Assembly (NCBI GenBank): GCA_023150345.1
Contig: JAKLLB010000025.1
Location: 1 to 47,503, forward strand
DNA from: Aquabacterium sp.
GTDB lineage: Bacteria > Pseudomonadota > Gammaproteobacteria > Burkholderiales > Burkholderiaceae_C
Direction: 5' to 3'
Length of the DNA: 47,503 bases
Position 1 is the stretch's first letter. Each line of letters begins with the position of its first letter. The position numbers were made by a program, and so were the translations under genes. Shown in pieces: positions 28,068-37,627 of this stretch. The notes beneath the pieces are model-generated. The model was not told the DNA's origin and did no database searches. It saw only the letters and a list, made by a program, of their open reading frames with translations.

Positions 28068-30722
28068 TCAGGCCTCGGAACGAGAGGATATGGCGTCGAT
28101 GCGACGCCGTATTCGGTCGCCGATCACTTCGGGCGCCAGCATCGCGATGCAATCATGGCGCGCGCGCTGTCCAATCCGGCGCCGCAGTCCTTCGTCGCTG
28201 GCGACCTGACGCAGCTTGGCGACTGCATCATCCAGAGCTGGCTCGGCCCAGCGCTCACCCTGACGGTACGGCCCATGGTCCCGGTCCAGGACGCGCAGCG
28301 TGTAGTCGACGGGCAGCGCGTTCTCCGCGGTCATGAAATCCATGTTGCCGGACCAGCCCGTGGCGACCACGACCTTGCCGCGGACCATCGCCTCGGCGAT
28401 GACAAGACCAAAACCCTCGGCCCGATGCAGCGAGACGAAGCAGTCGACCGAATCCAGCAGGCAATTCAGGGCGCTGCGATCGAGATAGTCCGGCAACACG
28501 TGCACGCCCGTGTGCTGCGCAGCCAAGTCGCGCAACCGGGCCATGGCCGCGGTGTCACGGTCGGCGTTGGAGATCTTGATCACGAGCTCGACATCGTCGG
28601 TGCGCCCGGCAAACGCAGCAATGAACGCCTCGATGGCCCCCAACGGATTCTTGCGTGCTGCGCTGCTGAGCATGTCCGCCATCGCCAGGAAGGCGACGCT
28701 GCCAGGGCGCAGGCCGAACCGCGCGCGATCCGCTGCGGCAACGGACGGAATGGCGATCGAATGCGGCATACATACGACGGGAACGGGGGAGGCCTCGCCG
28801 ATGGCGCGTTGGCAGAAGGTCGACGGCACCCACACCTCATCGACGTGGGCAAACGCGCCCCACCATTCCTTCGGAAAGCGCTCCAGCTCCCAAGCCCAGA
28901 AGCCGATGCGGCGCTGCGCCGCGAACGGCCCCTCGCCGAGCATCGTGCGAGCCAACGGCATCTGGTCTGCGTTGATGTGGAAAAGGCTGATCGCGTGTTG
29001 TCGATCGTTCACCAGCGGCCCATCGAGCGCGGCCTCCATGCGCGATACGTTGCCCGCGCGAAAGTCGCGCACCGAGTGGGCGATATCAATGGTGGCCAGT
29101 GCTCGCAGAGTGGAACGCGCCGACTCGCCGACGCCGCTCTCGGCCTGCAGGTAGCCGATCACGGTGATGCCGGGTGGCAGCGCTGCGCCCCGCGCGACGG
29201 CCACGTTGGCCGCGGTGGCCGCCGCGGCCGGCCGACTGGCAAACGCGCGCCGCACGAGGTAGGCGCGAACGCGCTGTCGCAGCGCCGGTGTCGACAGGGG
29301 CCGAGCCAGGTGCCGGCCCTGCCAGGCCAGCCGGTAGGCCCACCGAAACAGTGGCGACCCGCCTGGTCGCGTGCCAGCCGGGGCGGTGCCCACACCGGGC
29401 AAGGCCACAGCCTGTGCGCCTGCATGCGTACCGTCGGCTCCACCGCTATCAGCGTCGCTGGCCGCACGCGCAACCGCCGATGCCAGCGCGACCGTGCCGA
29501 CTCCACGCAGCAGTTCGCCGCTGACGCGCGCTTCCTCGCCCGCGCGTTCGACGAACCAGGCCGCGTAGGCCTCACGATGCGCGCCTAGCACGTCGGGAAA
29601 TGCCGCCTGCAGGTCGGGCCGCGAACGGTGCAGTTGCAGCGCCAGGCGGGTCAGCGGGGGATCGAGTTGATCGACCGGCTCGGTGAGCATGCGCACGAGC
29701 GTGCGCGCGCCCTCGACGCTGCGCAAATCCGGCAAGGGCTTGTCCCATTCGAGCTCTTGGCGGATGACCTGGCGCGCGCACTCAGGCAGCACGGTGCCAT
29801 CGGCGAGTGTCGCGTAGGCATACGGGATCGCCGCATAGCGCTCGCGTCCGTGGCGATCGAGGCGCTCGACGTACTGACGGAACAGCGCCTGCACCGCAGG
29901 CGTACAGCGTTCCAGCGTGTAACGGTCCTGGTGCTTGCTGATCGATCGGGTCTTGGGGTCGTAACCCGAGAAGTGGAAGAAGAACAGCGGCTGTCCATTG
30001 ACCCGAAAGCCGCTCTCGTCCGCATCCACATGGCGATGGGCAAGGTTCCAATAGGCCACGTTCCAACCCGGATCGCGCTCGATGTACACGCGCTCGAACA
30101 GGCCAGGCACGAGGTCCATCCACTTCTGGTCGGTGAACAGGCCGCGTGGAATGTCAACCACGCAATCGCGCTGCAGCTTCGCTTCCCACCAACGCAGCAG
30201 CCGTGCGGTGCCCGCGCTGCGTCGCAGCGCCAGGAACCCGAGGTTGTAGCTGCCGCTTTGCACGATGGACAAGTCCGACGGATGCCGGTCATCCATGAGC
30301 GGCGCGGTGAGATGCGGCGTCAGCACCACGTCGGCGTGGTCCAGCCGCTGCAGCAATGGCGTGCCGCTGGAGAACAGCTGGATGTCCGGATCGAAGTAGA
30401 TGACCCGCTCCCAAGGACCGGAGGCGAACAACTTGTTGAAGGCGTAGGGCTTGATCGCCGTGTTGAGTTCGAGGATCGTGTACTGCACGATCATGCGGTC
30501 GACATGAGCGATGTTCAGCGCGTCGATGTCGATCAGCTCAATGCCGGCATCCGTGAGGTCGACGCCCTCGCCGGCATCGCACAAGACGATAGTGCGGTGG
30601 GTGTGCGGCAGGAAGTCGGCCACGCTCTCCATCAGGTTGAGCGCGTAGTGCAGGTAGTTGCGCGAAACGATGGTGAAGACGCAGGTGCGCCACTCGGTCT
30701 TTGGGCCTGGTGCCATGTTCAT
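28068..30722 (-). CDS. Bifunctional glycosyltransferase: GT8-like domain plus GT4 domain
   Basis: 884 residues. N-terminal part (about 10-300) has GPWERVIYFDPDIQLF with the DPD metal motif (111-113), QSGSYNLGFLALRRS and FTDQKWMD, as in GT8/GT24-type enzymes. A helical linker of about 200 residues follows, Ala-rich in its second half. From about 520 a GT4 (GT-B fold) domain runs to the end: GYLQAESGVGESARSTLRAL, then the donor motif HRAEGFGLVIAEAM with its E-x7-E pattern. Each domain looks complete, so one polypeptide probably adds two sugars. It is coupled to the GT2 gene by ATGA. Confidence 0.87.
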   Translation of the reverse strand: MNMAPGPKTEWRTCVFTIVSRNYLHYALNLMESVADFLPHTHRTIVLCDAGEGVDLTDAGIELIDIDALNIAHVDRMIVQYTILELNTAIKPYAFNKLFASGPWERVIYFDPDIQLFSSGTPLLQRLDHADVVLTPHLTAPLMDDRHPSDLSIVQSGSYNLGFLALRRSAGTARLLRWWEAKLQRDCVVDIPRGLFTDQKWMDLVPGLFERVYIERDPGWNVAYWNLAHRHVDADESGFRVNGQPLFFFHFSGYDPKTRSISKHQDRYTLERCTPAVQALFRQYVERLDRHGRERYAAIPYAYATLADGTVLPECARQVIRQELEWDKPLPDLRSVEGARTLVRMLTEPVDQLDPPLTRLALQLHRSRPDLQAAFPDVLGAHREAYAAWFVERAGEEARVSGELLRGVGTVALASAVARAASDADSGGADGTHAGAQAVALPGVGTAPAGTRPGGSPLFRWAYRLAWQGRHLARPLSTPALRQRVRAYLVRRAFASRPAAAATAANVAVARGAALPPGITVIGYLQAESGVGESARSTLRALATIDIAHSVRDFRAGNVSRMEAALDGPLVNDRQHAISLFHINADQMPLARTMLGEGPFAAQRRIGFWAWELERFPKEWWGAFAHVDEVWVPSTFCQRAIGEASPVPVVCMPHSIAIPSVAAADRARFGLRPGSVAFLAMADMLSSAARKNPLGAIEAFIAAFAGRTDDVELVIKISNADRDTAAMARLRDLAAQHTGVHVLPDYLDRSALNCLLDSVDCFVSLHRAEGFGLVIAEAMVRGKVVVATGWSGNMDFMTAENALPVDYTLRVLDRDHGPYRQGERWAEPALDDAVAKLRQVASDEGLRRRIGQRARHDCIAMLAPEVIGDRIRRRIDAISSRSEA

Positions 30723-31780
30723 TGGGTCCGTCGTTGCCAGGCGCTGTGAAAGGCCCGCAGCGGGCCTTGTGCCAGGTGGGCCTCGAGTGCCGAAGTGAGG
30801 GCCCGAATCTCTGTCTCGCGGGCAGCAATCACCGCCAGCAGGCCGGCGGCGTGGGCCGCCGCGTCGGCCAGGCTCGTGTCGCGCGCCGCCACGATGGCAT
30901 GCAGATCGTGCGCACGCGCGGTCAGCGCCGCAATCTCGGCTTCGCGTGCGGCCAGCATCTGCCGCATCCCGTCGAGCGAGGCCCGGGCCTCGCTCAGCGC
31001 CTCATCGGCGGTACCAGCACGCCGGTACAAGGTCTGGACATAGCCCATCCAATGCGCCAGCGCGCCGGGCGCCATGCGTTGCTGCCACTTTGACCACAGC
31101 CGCGAGCGCGCAGCCAGGGTCGATGCGTGGTCGGTGAATACGCCTGACGCTTCGGCGTCTTCGGCAACGACATAGCGGGCACTCACGCCCGGGGCGCGCA
31201 CAAAGCGACCGTGCTCAGCCAACTGCAGCCAAAAGTCCCAATCCTCAAAGAGCAACTGGTCCTCATCGAAACGGCAGTCGGCAGGCGCTTGCGTGCATCT
31301 GCGCCGGAAGAGCACCGCGTGCATCGGCAGGTAATTCTCGAATCGCAGGCGCTCAGGGTCGAAGTCGGCCTCGAATCGATGGCGGCTGCACCATCCTGTC
31401 GGCATCAGACTACCCAGGTCCACGTCCGAGTAGGCCGCTACCGCGTCGGGATGCTCTTCGAGCGCCCGAGCCAGCTTGTCCAAATGGCCCGGCAAAAAGA
31501 CATCGTCGTCATCCAGGAAGATGAGCCACTCCCCGCGCGCGCGGTCCAGCCCCGCATTGGCCGCTGCCGGGCGCGGTAGTGGCTGTGCCGGGACGTCGGC
31601 CAGTTCGATGGCTATGCCCTGCGGCCCCAAAGGCAGCGGCTGGTGCGCACGGCCGCTGGCAGGCACCACCAGCACCTCGACCGGTCGCCAGGACTGGGCC
31701 AGGACCGACTCCAGTGCCGCACTCAGGCTCGGGCGATCCATGCTGCGGATGATCACGCTGATGAGTGGCGGTGATGTCAT
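30719..31780 (-). CDS. Family 2 glycosyltransferase with C-terminal coiled coil
   Basis: 353 residues. SVIIRSMDRPSLSAALESV and LIFLDDDDVF (DDDD at 90-93) define the GT2 fold; EDWDFWLQLAEHG carries the catalytic ED. From about 265 to 340 the protein is an Ala/Glu-rich helix with a repeated unit (AAREAEIAALTARA, then IAARETEIRALTSALE), a predicted coiled coil that could join it to the neighbouring glycosyltransferases. Both ends overlap neighbours by ATGA. Confidence 0.88.
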   Translation of the reverse strand: MTSPPLISVIIRSMDRPSLSAALESVLAQSWRPVEVLVVPASGRAHQPLPLGPQGIAIELADVPAQPLPRPAAANAGLDRARGEWLIFLDDDDVFLPGHLDKLARALEEHPDAVAAYSDVDLGSLMPTGWCSRHRFEADFDPERLRFENYLPMHAVLFRRRCTQAPADCRFDEDQLLFEDWDFWLQLAEHGRFVRAPGVSARYVVAEDAEASGVFTDHASTLAARSRLWSKWQQRMAPGALAHWMGYVQTLYRRAGTADEALSEARASLDGMRQMLAAREAEIAALTARAHDLHAIVAARDTSLADAAAHAAGLLAVIAARETEIRALTSALEAHLAQGPLRAFHSAWQRRTQ

Positions 31781-33783
31781 GGTGAATCCTGCCTCTCATT
31801 CGTGTGCCCGCCTTCGATCGAAGTCGATCGGGGTCGCGCCGGTCGCTCACAATAAAGGAAGGCTTCTGCCGCTGCGCCCGGCCGTGCTTGGCCCATGAGC
31901 AACGCACGATAGCGCGCCAAGCCTTCGGCGCCCTCGAGGTAATTGCCGCATGTCAACGCCGTTCGGTGCTCGCGCACTGCGGCCAGCTTGTCGACCAGTA
32001 CGGATGAGATGTCGAGCACATGGCTGGGTTGTATCGCGTGCCACGTTTCGTAGTGCCACACCGCCTCGACACTCGGTATGTCATTCGCAGCGGCGATCGC
32101 AGCCCACGCCACCACGCGATGATCACGGTGCAGGTCTTCGGCGTCGGGCGCAAGGATCCAGTTGGGTTCAAATTCACGTACTTGATCGACGATAGCGCCG
32201 CGCAGCGAATCGTCGAGCTTCAGTGCGCCATCCTCGAAGCGCAGCCAGACATGATCGGTGACGCCAAGGTGCCCGAGCGCCGCTACGAACTCGCGATGGC
32301 GCACGACATCGGAGCCAGCGGGCAGACCGCCAGCGCCGGCACCGTTGGTCACGAGCACCACCCGAACGGCCACGCCGGCACGGGTGAGCAAGGCCAGCAT
32401 TCCACCGCAGCCTATGGACTCGTCATCTGGATGGGGTGCCAGGACCAGCACGCGCCGCGCCTGCTCCAGCGGCAGCGGTCGCGGCAGCGCGCACAGCGCA
32501 TCAACCACAGGGGCAGAAGTGGCCACGGCCTCAGTGGGGGTCGCCAGTGTGCCCTTGGCGCTTGGTGAATCCCCCACGTCCGTCGTCTCGGTCACCAAGC
32601 TGCCCGGATCGCCGTCGTAGATGGCCTCGAGTTGCTGTGCAACTGCCTTTGCGTCGGGCCAGCTCAGCGCATGCCGCTCGCCGGCCCGCGCGACACGGCT
32701 GCGCAACATCGGGTCATCCAGCAGCGCCACGATCGCCTTGGCTGTATTGTCGACCAGTCCAACATCGCCGGCCGGCACCAGCAACGCTGCGCCGCCAGTC
32801 ACTTCGGCGATGCTGCCTGCCGCAGTGCAGACCGATGGAACGCCCATGCGCAAGGCCTCGAGGTTGGCCATGCCGAACGACTCGTTGCGGGAGGTGCAGA
32901 CATACACATCGGCTGCGGCGAGGTATGGAGCCACGTCGTCGACGGCTGCCACTTGCAGCGTGACGGCGGTGCCCGGTGTCAGTGCCAGCACGTGCTCGAG
33001 GCCAGCAGCATCGCCCTCGCCCAGCACGTTCAGTGTAAGTGGCCGCCCAAGTGCCATGCAAGCGCGTAACAAGGCATCGAACCGCTTGACCGGGTTCAAG
33101 CGCCCGATGGCCAGCACATGCACGGCGTCGCTATCCCAGCCGAGTAACGCCCGTGCTTGCGCACGATCCATCGCATGCAAGACCGGCCTCGGGTGTGGGA
33201 CGGTACGCCAGTGACCAGGAACATCGGGCAGCGCTAGGTCTCGAGCCAGCTGGGCGCGGGCACTGTGGCTGGGGCAGATCACCCATCGGGCTGCCGCAAG
33301 CACCTTTGATTCCAGGCACCGGTGCCAGCGCAGCAAGGCGGGCGAGTACGGCACCCCCTCCTCACCGGTCGCATCCGCATACGCCCCGAACCCATGCTCC
33401 GTCACGCCCCAGCGCAGCGGTGGGCCGCGGTACACGAGGCGAGCGAGCCGGAAGCCCCAGGCCATCCACGGGTCGTGCAGGTGCACGATGTCGGCGCGCA
33501 TGTCGCGGGCCACCTTGGCTGCCAGGCGCCCCATGTTCAGACGTTCAATCCAGACAGCGGCCAGCACACGGCCCGGCGCGCCGGCCAGGCGCTCGCCCCA
33601 GCGGCCCAGCCGCTCGGTCCAGCGCTGCTGCCATGCCCGCCCGCGCGGGCTCTGGTCGTCCTGGGTGAGATAGCGCACCTCGTGGCCGCGCGCCTGCAGT
33701 GCCTGCACCACCGGCGCGAGGCTGCGGCCGATTCCGTAGCGGCGGTCGCTGCCGATCTCGCGGGTGACGTGCAGGATGCGCAT
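31777..33783 (-). CDS. Fusion of GT4 glycosyltransferase and PIG-L/LmbE deacetylase
   Basis: 668 residues. Domain 1 (about 1-390) is a GT4 enzyme: N-terminal ILHVTREIGSDRRYGIGRSL, VLAIGRLNPVKRFDALLRA, and the donor site CTSRNESFGMANLEALRMG. After a linker (about 391-440), domain 2 has LVLAPHPDDESIGCGGML with HPDDE at 451-455 and HRDH at 552-555, the zinc-binding motifs of PIG-L/LmbE de-N-acetylases. A plausible job is transfer of an N-acetyl sugar followed by its deacetylation, but substrate and order are inferred. Coupled to the downstream GT2. Confidence 0.9.
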   Translation of the reverse strand: MRILHVTREIGSDRRYGIGRSLAPVVQALQARGHEVRYLTQDDQSPRGRAWQQRWTERLGRWGERLAGAPGRVLAAVWIERLNMGRLAAKVARDMRADIVHLHDPWMAWGFRLARLVYRGPPLRWGVTEHGFGAYADATGEEGVPYSPALLRWHRCLESKVLAAARWVICPSHSARAQLARDLALPDVPGHWRTVPHPRPVLHAMDRAQARALLGWDSDAVHVLAIGRLNPVKRFDALLRACMALGRPLTLNVLGEGDAAGLEHVLALTPGTAVTLQVAAVDDVAPYLAAADVYVCTSRNESFGMANLEALRMGVPSVCTAAGSIAEVTGGAALLVPAGDVGLVDNTAKAIVALLDDPMLRSRVARAGERHALSWPDAKAVAQQLEAIYDGDPGSLVTETTDVGDSPSAKGTLATPTEAVATSAPVVDALCALPRPLPLEQARRVLVLAPHPDDESIGCGGMLALLTRAGVAVRVVLVTNGAGAGGLPAGSDVVRHREFVAALGHLGVTDHVWLRFEDGALKLDDSLRGAIVDQVREFEPNWILAPDAEDLHRDHRVVAWAAIAAANDIPSVEAVWHYETWHAIQPSHVLDISSVLVDKLAAVREHRTALTCGNYLEGAEGLARYRALLMGQARPGAAAEAFLYCERPARPRSTSIEGGHTNERQDSP

Positions 33784-33804
33784 GTGCGATCGCGAATGTC
33801 GTGC

Positions 33805-35589
33805 TCAAGTGAAGTCGGCGTCGCCGGCCATAAGCAGCCAGCGGCGGTCGGCCGTGATGCGCAGGCCTTCGGTCCAGGCGCTCTCAGGCACCGAGATCTC
33901 CAGCGGGTGCACGCTCGCCGCGCCAGGCAGGGCGCCTTCGAGCAGCGGCAGCTGCGAGCGCGTGACCCAGCATTCCACGCGGCTCGCGCCCTGGGTGCCA
34001 GCCCAGGCCGCGGCACGGCCGAGCATCTCGTTCAGGCGCGGCACAGGCGCCACCAGGTCGACCACCCGCCACAGGCCGTCGTCGTGCGTGCGCAGCACGG
34101 CCAGGCCCACGGGCCGACGCCACCAGCGGCTGCGCAGCAACAGCAGCCGGTAGCGGCGCGACGGATGGTGGCGGTAGCGGTGCTCGATCCACGCGGCATC
34201 GCGCACGCCCAGGACACGCGCGCCGGCGGACACCCGCATGGCCGACCACAGCTCGTCCACGATCGCGCGCTGGCCAGGATCGAGCGCCCCCTCGCTGCCC
34301 CAGTCGTCGACCCTGGCGGCGGCAGTGCGGTGGGCTTCGGGGGTGCCGCACAGCGTCGACTCCAGCCGCACCATCTGATCCACCTCGCGATACAAGCCCA
34401 GCTTCTCGGCCACGCGAAAGGCGCGCGTGGTCGGGAAGCCAAAGCCCACCGCGTGCGGGGCGCCCCATCCGATCTGCTGCTCCAGGAACGTGGCGGTGAT
34501 GGCCAGCAGCGGGCCGCTGCCGTTGAGCGAGGCGCGCGCCTTCGGAGCCACCATCACGTCGCAGACCTGGCACGCCAGGAGGTCCTGCCCGGCCGCATGC
34601 ACGCGGCGCGTCATGCCGCCGAAGTGCGCCACCAGTTCGCCGTCGCGTTGCAGGCCCACGGCGTGACCGCGACCATCGCCGTACTTCCAGCGCCACTCGT
34701 CGGCGGACATGGCGTGTCCGAACACACGGGCAAACAGCTCGCGCATGGCATCGGCACGCGCGGCATCCAGCGCCACCGGACGTGCCGCCGCCGGGCCTGG
34801 CCGCGTGTAGCGCAGCAGCGCATAGCCGTAGACACCCTGCCGATACAGCGCCTGGCTGCGCAGCAGCGCGGCGTCCAGGCCATCCAGCGCCGCGGCGTCC
34901 AACCCAAGCTCACGCATGAGCGCGTCGCGCTCGCTGCGCGTGGTGCGCAACAGGTAGTCGAGCGTCGGCTGCACGGCCTGCGACAGATCGATGTGCTGCT
35001 CGAGCTGCCACCCGAAACGCGCGGCCAGGGCCTGGAAGTGCGCGAGGTGATGCAAGCCGGTGTGGCCGGGCTCGTCGCGCTTGAGCGCAAACTCGTCCAT
35101 CACCACCAGCGTGGCTGGCCCTGCCGCAAGCAGACGCTCGGCGGCCTCGAACAACGCCAGAGGCGCGATGTACTGAGCGCTCTCCTGGAACAGCAGCGCG
35201 TGCCACTGGCCGGCATGGTCGGCGTAGTCCTCCAGTCGCGAGCAGGTCAATGGCAGGGCCGTCCCGTGGCGTGCGTGCGCGGCGTCGATCTGGGCCGGCT
35301 CGGGCGTGATGCCGTGGGCGTCGTAGCCGGCTGCGCGCAAGCGGGCCAACGTGGTGCCCAGGCCGATGCCGACTTCGAGCAGGCGGCACGGCGGCGGCAG
35401 CGCCTGCCACAGCAGTTCGCTGGCGCGCTCCTGGGCGCGGCGCACATCGTTCTGACCGTGCTCGAACACCGCGAAATGCAGATAGTCGGCCTGGCCCTCC
35501 ACCTGCTGCAGCAGGTGGGCATAGACGTTCAGCGGGAACGAAAACGCGCGCATCGCGGCGGCCCACCCGGTTTCGGCAGCGCGCTTCAC
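33805..35589 (-). CDS. Fusion of SAM methyltransferase and GNAT-like acyltransferase
   Basis: The GTG at 35589 overlaps the wzt stop (GTGA) and gives 594 residues. The N-terminal methyltransferase (about 20-285) has motif I LLEVGIGLGTT (70-80). The C-terminal part (from about 296) looks like a GNAT acetyltransferase: DEWRWKYGDGRGHAVGLQ, GELVAHFGGMTRRV, LACQVCDVMVAPKARASLNG (in place of the usual R-G-x-G-x-G/A acetyl-CoA loop) and FGFPTTRAFRVAEKLG. A role in capping or decorating an exported glycan is inferred from its place after Wzt. Confidence 0.72.
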   Translation of the reverse strand: MKRAAETGWAAAMRAFSFPLNVYAHLLQQVEGQADYLHFAVFEHGQNDVRRAQERASELLWQALPPPCRLLEVGIGLGTTLARLRAAGYDAHGITPEPAQIDAAHARHGTALPLTCSRLEDYADHAGQWHALLFQESAQYIAPLALFEAAERLLAAGPATLVVMDEFALKRDEPGHTGLHHLAHFQALAARFGWQLEQHIDLSQAVQPTLDYLLRTTRSERDALMRELGLDAAALDGLDAALLRSQALYRQGVYGYALLRYTRPGPAAARPVALDAARADAMRELFARVFGHAMSADEWRWKYGDGRGHAVGLQRDGELVAHFGGMTRRVHAAGQDLLACQVCDVMVAPKARASLNGSGPLLAITATFLEQQIGWGAPHAVGFGFPTTRAFRVAEKLGLYREVDQMVRLESTLCGTPEAHRTAAARVDDWGSEGALDPGQRAIVDELWSAMRVSAGARVLGVRDAAWIEHRYRHHPSRRYRLLLLRSRWWRRPVGLAVLRTHDDGLWRVVDLVAPVPRLNEMLGRAAAWAGTQGASRVECWVTRSQLPLLEGALPGAASVHPLEISVPESAWTEGLRITADRRWLLMAGDADFT

Positions 35590-36830
35590 GATGGCCTGTG
35601 CACCGTTGCAGCCACGCCCGCGCCGGCATCGGCCGACCGGCGCCACTGGTGGGGCAGCGCCACCAGGCCCTGCCGCACATCGGCCTGCACCACCTCGAAA
35701 GCCAGGGCGTGATGCGCCGCCGCATACAAATTGATCGCCCGGTCGCACAACACGAACACCGACACGGTGTAGCGGCCCTTGAGCAGCGGCAGCGCCGGGA
35801 AGTCGATGGCCATGGCCACGCTGCCGTCGGGCTGCCGCGGCAGGGCGAAATGGTCGAGAAAGCTGCCGGCGCTGGTGAGTTCGCGGCCGTCGTCGGTGTA
35901 GATCACCACGCCCAGCGTCGGGCATGGAATGGTGGGGTCGGTCTGCAGTTGCACCTGCACGGTGAGCGCGTCGATGCCGCTGCGCAGTGCCGTGCCGTGC
36001 GGCGGCGGCGCGATGCGCACGTCGACGATGCGCGCCGCGGACGATTCGCTGCGCGAGGGCTGCACGGGCGTTGCCTCGCCGCTGCCGTCGCCGTTGCGCG
36101 ACAACCAGGCGCCGTACTCCACCACCGCCTGGTGCGATGGCCCGTCGTAGCGCAGATCGCCTTCGTGCAACCAAAGTGCGCGGCCGCACAGCTGCTCCAC
36201 CTGGAACAGCGAGTGCGAGCAGAACAGGATGGTGGCGCCACGCTCCTTGAGCGCCATGATGCGCTCGAACGACTTGCGCGCGAACACGCCGTCGCCCACC
36301 GACAGCGCCTCGTCGATCACCAGGATGTCAGGCTCGACGCTGGTGGCCATCGAGAACGCCAGGCGCACGAACATGCCGCTGGAGTAGCTGCGCACCGGCT
36401 GGTCGATGTACTCGCCGATGCCGGCGAACTCGATGATCTGCGGCAGGCGCTGCTCCACCTGCGCCGCGGTGAGGCCGAGCAACGGTCCGTTCAGGCGCAC
36501 GTTCTCGCGGCCCGTGAGCTCGGGGTTGAAGCCCGCGCCCAACTCGAGCAGCGCGGCCACCCGGCCGTGCACACGGCACTGCCCGCGCGTGGGCTGCAGC
36601 ACGCCGCAGATCAGTTGCAGCAATGTGGACTTGCCGGCGCCATTGCGGCCGATCACACCCACGGACTCGCCCCGCCGCACCTGCAGGTTCACCTCGCGCA
36701 GCGCGTGGTGCAGGTGCCCGCTGGCGCGGCGGCCCAGCAACTGATCGGCCAGCCGGCGCAGCGGGCGCGACTCCAGCGAGTAGCTCTTGGCCACTCCCTG
36801 CAGGTCGATCACGACGTCGTGCGCGGTCAT
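35586..36830 (-). CDS. wzt: Polysaccharide ABC exporter ATP-binding protein with C-terminal glycan-binding domain
   Basis: 414 residues from the start at 36830. Walker A GRNGAGKST (61-69), signature YSSGM (149-153) and Walker B ILVIDEAL (169-176). The C-terminal extension (about 260-400), with AARIVDVRI and GVVIYTDDGRELTS, is the beta-sandwich domain of Wzt proteins that recognise the capped end of the polysaccharide (known from O9a/O8 systems). It pairs with Wzm, 4 bases upstream. The terminal modification enzyme such systems need could be the fusion protein encoded directly downstream. Confidence 0.94.
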   Translation of the reverse strand: MTAHDVVIDLQGVAKSYSLESRPLRRLADQLLGRRASGHLHHALREVNLQVRRGESVGVIGRNGAGKSTLLQLICGVLQPTRGQCRVHGRVAALLELGAGFNPELTGRENVRLNGPLLGLTAAQVEQRLPQIIEFAGIGEYIDQPVRSYSSGMFVRLAFSMATSVEPDILVIDEALSVGDGVFARKSFERIMALKERGATILFCSHSLFQVEQLCGRALWLHEGDLRYDGPSHQAVVEYGAWLSRNGDGSGEATPVQPSRSESSAARIVDVRIAPPPHGTALRSGIDALTVQVQLQTDPTIPCPTLGVVIYTDDGRELTSAGSFLDHFALPRQPDGSVAMAIDFPALPLLKGRYTVSVFVLCDRAINLYAAAHHALAFEVVQADVRQGLVALPHQWRRSADAGAGVAATVHRPS

Positions 36831-36834
36831 GGTC

Positions 36835-37626
36835 TCAGACCAGATCGGCAAAGCCGGGGCGCAGGCGCGCGAACATCCAGCGCGCGACCAGCAGCAGCAA
36901 CAGCACCGCGGCCAAAGGCACCACGGCGTCGGCCCAGGCATAGGCGTCGCCGAACCAGGCCGCACGGGCCAGTTCGATCGGGGCCGACAGCGGGTTCAGT
37001 GCGAGCAGCACGCGCAGCGGCTCGGGGGCGGCCCGGCTGGCATAGAACACCGGCGACAGGAACAGCAAGCCCGAGGTGACCAGCGGCACGATGTGCTGCA
37101 GGTCGCGCAGGTAGCAGCCCAGCGCAGCCAGCGCGAGCGCCAGCGCCAGTTGCAGCGCCAGCATCCAGCCCCACGCGGGCAGCAGCAGCAGCCAGCTCCA
37201 TTGCGCGCCGGACCCCGTGGCCAGCAGCCAGGCGCCCAGCACCAGCATCTGCAGCGCGGTGTGCACGGCGACCTGCATCACCAGCGCCACGCACAGCAGC
37301 TCGAGCGGGAACACCACCCGCTTGACGAGATTGGCGTTGTCCTGGATGAGCCGGGTGGCGCGCGTGGCCACCTCGGCCACGGCGCTGAAGACGATGAGCC
37401 CCGCGAACAGCCGCGCCGCGAAATCCAGCCCCGCACTCGGGCCGGCGGCCTGCCCTGCCCAGCGGGCCTGGAACACACCCTGGAACACCAGCGCATAGAT
37501 GGCCACCATGGCCAGCGGCGCCAGCAACGCCCACGCGAGCCCGCCCACGCTGCCCCGGTAGCGCGCCATCAGGTCGCGCTTGGCCAGGGGCCAGGCCAGC
37601 CGCAGGGGGTCGGTCAGGCGGTGCAC
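36835..37626 (-). CDS. wzm: Polysaccharide ABC-2 permease
   Basis: 263 residues with about six hydrophobic segments. The N terminus LAKRDLMARYRGSVGGLAWAL and later LVTSGLLFLSPVFYA are the ABC2_membrane pattern of Wzm/KpsM/TagG permeases. It exports the lipid-linked polysaccharide across the inner membrane together with Wzt. It is separated from the PPIase gene by 1 base. Confidence 0.94.
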   Translation of the reverse strand: MHRLTDPLRLAWPLAKRDLMARYRGSVGGLAWALLAPLAMVAIYALVFQGVFQARWAGQAAGPSAGLDFAARLFAGLIVFSAVAEVATRATRLIQDNANLVKRVVFPLELLCVALVMQVAVHTALQMLVLGAWLLATGSGAQWSWLLLLPAWGWMLALQLALALALAALGCYLRDLQHIVPLVTSGLLFLSPVFYASRAAPEPLRVLLALNPLSAPIELARAAWFGDAYAWADAVVPLAAVLLLLLVARWMFARLRPGFADLV

Positions 37627-37627
37627 G

